From: an uncultured Alteromonadaceae bacterium
GTDB taxonomy: Bacteria; Pseudomonadota; Gammaproteobacteria; Enterobacterales; Alteromonadaceae
Assembly: GCA_947494925.1 (NCBI GenBank)
Contig: CANLWS010000015.1
Span: 98,367 to 162,366 of the forward strand
DNA: 64,000 nt
Direction of reading: 5' to 3'
Part shown: piece after piece, positions 63,443-64,000 of the stretch
Layout of the letters: the number at the start of each line of letters is the position of its first letter
Position numbering within the stretch: the first letter of the stretch is position 1
Notes under the pieces: generated by a model
What the model was told of the DNA's origin: nothing
Database searches by the model: none
Seen by the model: the letters and a program-made list of their open reading frames with translations, nothing else
Program-made: the position numbers and the translations under genes

Positions 63443-63796
63443 TTACTTCAACCCGATGGATTGCTTCAAAGCACCTGCCGCAACTGTAACTCCAATTTTC
63501 GTTGCAACGTCCAAAGCCCATTTGCCTGCCGACTTTAGTTTAGATTCGGTCTCGGCAGAATTCTGTTCGTTAGCCGCAGCTTCGGCTGCAGAAATAGCCG
63601 CTAAAGACTCAAAGTGCTTGGGCTCGACGGCTTCTGAAACCATCGTTTCTTTTAATTTTCCCAATTCGTCTGATAAAACTCTCAAATCAATGTCTGATGG
63701 AATTTGAGTACTAGAGTCTATTATATTTATGTTATTAGCGTTTGCATTTGGCCCCATCGCACCAACATTGCGGGCTGTATAAGTATCGCTTGCCAT
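63443..63796 (-). CDS. Hypothetical protein of a two-gene module, 117 aa
   Basis: The ATG at 63796 has AAGGAAA upstream; an upstream in-frame start at 63847 has no such site. The protein opens with SDTYTARNVGAMGPNANAN, the motif shared with the C-terminus of the 491-residue partner. A helical, Ala/Glu-rich middle (about 45-85) follows, then a C-terminal amphipathic or membrane-interacting helix (WALDVATKIGVTVAAGALK). No known family was recognised. It lies directly upstream of its partner (5-base gap), so the two are co-expressed. The C-terminal helix could insert into a membrane, as in small effectors; that is speculative. Confidence 0.72.
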   Translation of the reverse strand: MASDTYTARNVGAMGPNANANNINIIDSSTQIPSDIDLRVLSDELGKLKETMVSEAVEPKHFESLAAISAAEAAANEQNSAETESKLKSAGKWALDVATKIGVTVAAGALKQSIGLK

Positions 63797-64000
63797 AAAA
63801 GCTTTTCCTTTTCTTTTTAAACAATTTATTGGACTTGATATAATCATTTCTACAAAGCAACATAAGTGTAGAGAATATTCTCAAAATTTTCTAAATTAAC
63901 ATACTTGAATTTTGACCTTCCCCCTGTAGTGGCATAGTTAATTTGGCCACCTGATTAGAGCTGCTATGATTGCAGCCATACACATATTAGGTGACAAAAT
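63797..64000. other. Promoter region of the two-gene module and window edge
   Basis: A/T-rich DNA that must carry the module's promoter. At 63930-63950 the GTGGCATAGTTAATTTGGCC stretch resembles the start of an IS-like end or another regulatory segment, but the window stops before it can be judged. Confidence 0.3.

Noticed and set aside
63930..64000. IS element end at the right edge of the window.
   Set aside because: Only a suggestive GTGGC...GGCCAC stretch is visible and no transposase frame can be read before the window ends.
1..64000. CRISPR array, tRNA or rRNA genes.
   Set aside because: I saw no regularly spaced repeat array, no cloverleaf-like tRNA sequence and no rRNA segments on either strand when reading; a tRNAscan and CRISPR search would confirm.

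Overview
The window looks like chromosomal DNA of a marine gammaproteobacterium, most likely of the order Alteromonadales. This is judged from the gene families (TonB receptors, tryptophan halogenase, MacB-type efflux with NtrB/NtrC-like regulators, Zur-controlled zinc genes), the moderate GC content and the codon use. No rRNA, tRNA, CRISPR array or complete transposase was seen.

Layout. 1-6.7 kb: the end of a ChrR-like cupin gene, an unrecognised 374-residue protein, an exported animal-type heme peroxidase, an exported S9 peptidase, and a diheme cytochrome c fused to a rhodanese. 6.8-14.3 kb: a minus-strand cassette of membrane-fusion protein, ABC ATPase, MacB-like permease, sigma-54 response regulator and histidine kinase, with a near-perfect sigma-54 promoter in front. 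14.6-18.9 kb: a GGDEF-EAL protein, an ECF41 sigma factor with its AhpD-like partner gene behind a matching ECF41 promoter, and a SnoaL-like protein. 19.4-24.9 kb: a CotH/lamin-tail lipoprotein, a VTC polyphosphate-polymerase-like protein, a DUF4956 membrane protein and an OprO/P-like porin, probably one functional unit around phosphate or polyphosphate. 24.9-28 kb: a LysR regulator divergent from tautomerase, SDR and alpha/beta-hydrolase genes, with a perfect inverted repeat between them. 28.2-34.4 kb: a His-rich TonB receptor, a beta-lactamase-fold lipoprotein, an amidohydrolase and a membrane AraC regulator.

34.7-42.1 kb is a zinc-limitation island: ZrgA-like (DUF2796), MerC-like, PhoX-like (DUF839), two DUF3299 proteins, a COG0523 GTPase, a small exported protein, and an ABC ATPase/permease pair. 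Three Zur-box-like sites lie at the heads of these units. It resembles the Vibrio zrg zinc-uptake locus, rearranged and enlarged.

42.2-51.1 kb: a small Cys-containing protein, a Fic protein, and a second, paralogous copy of the five-gene efflux/two-component cassette with a weaker sigma-54 promoter in the equivalent place. 51.1-61.9 kb: a 10-repeat PKD-like lipoprotein, then a TonB receptor and a tryptophan halogenase, interspersed with two families of intergenic repeats. 61.9-63.8 kb: an unrecognised two-gene module whose proteins share a short 'AMGP' motif, at the N-terminus of the small protein and the C-terminus of the large one. This is the best candidate for an undescribed system, possibly a conflict or defence pair signalling through a homotypic motif.
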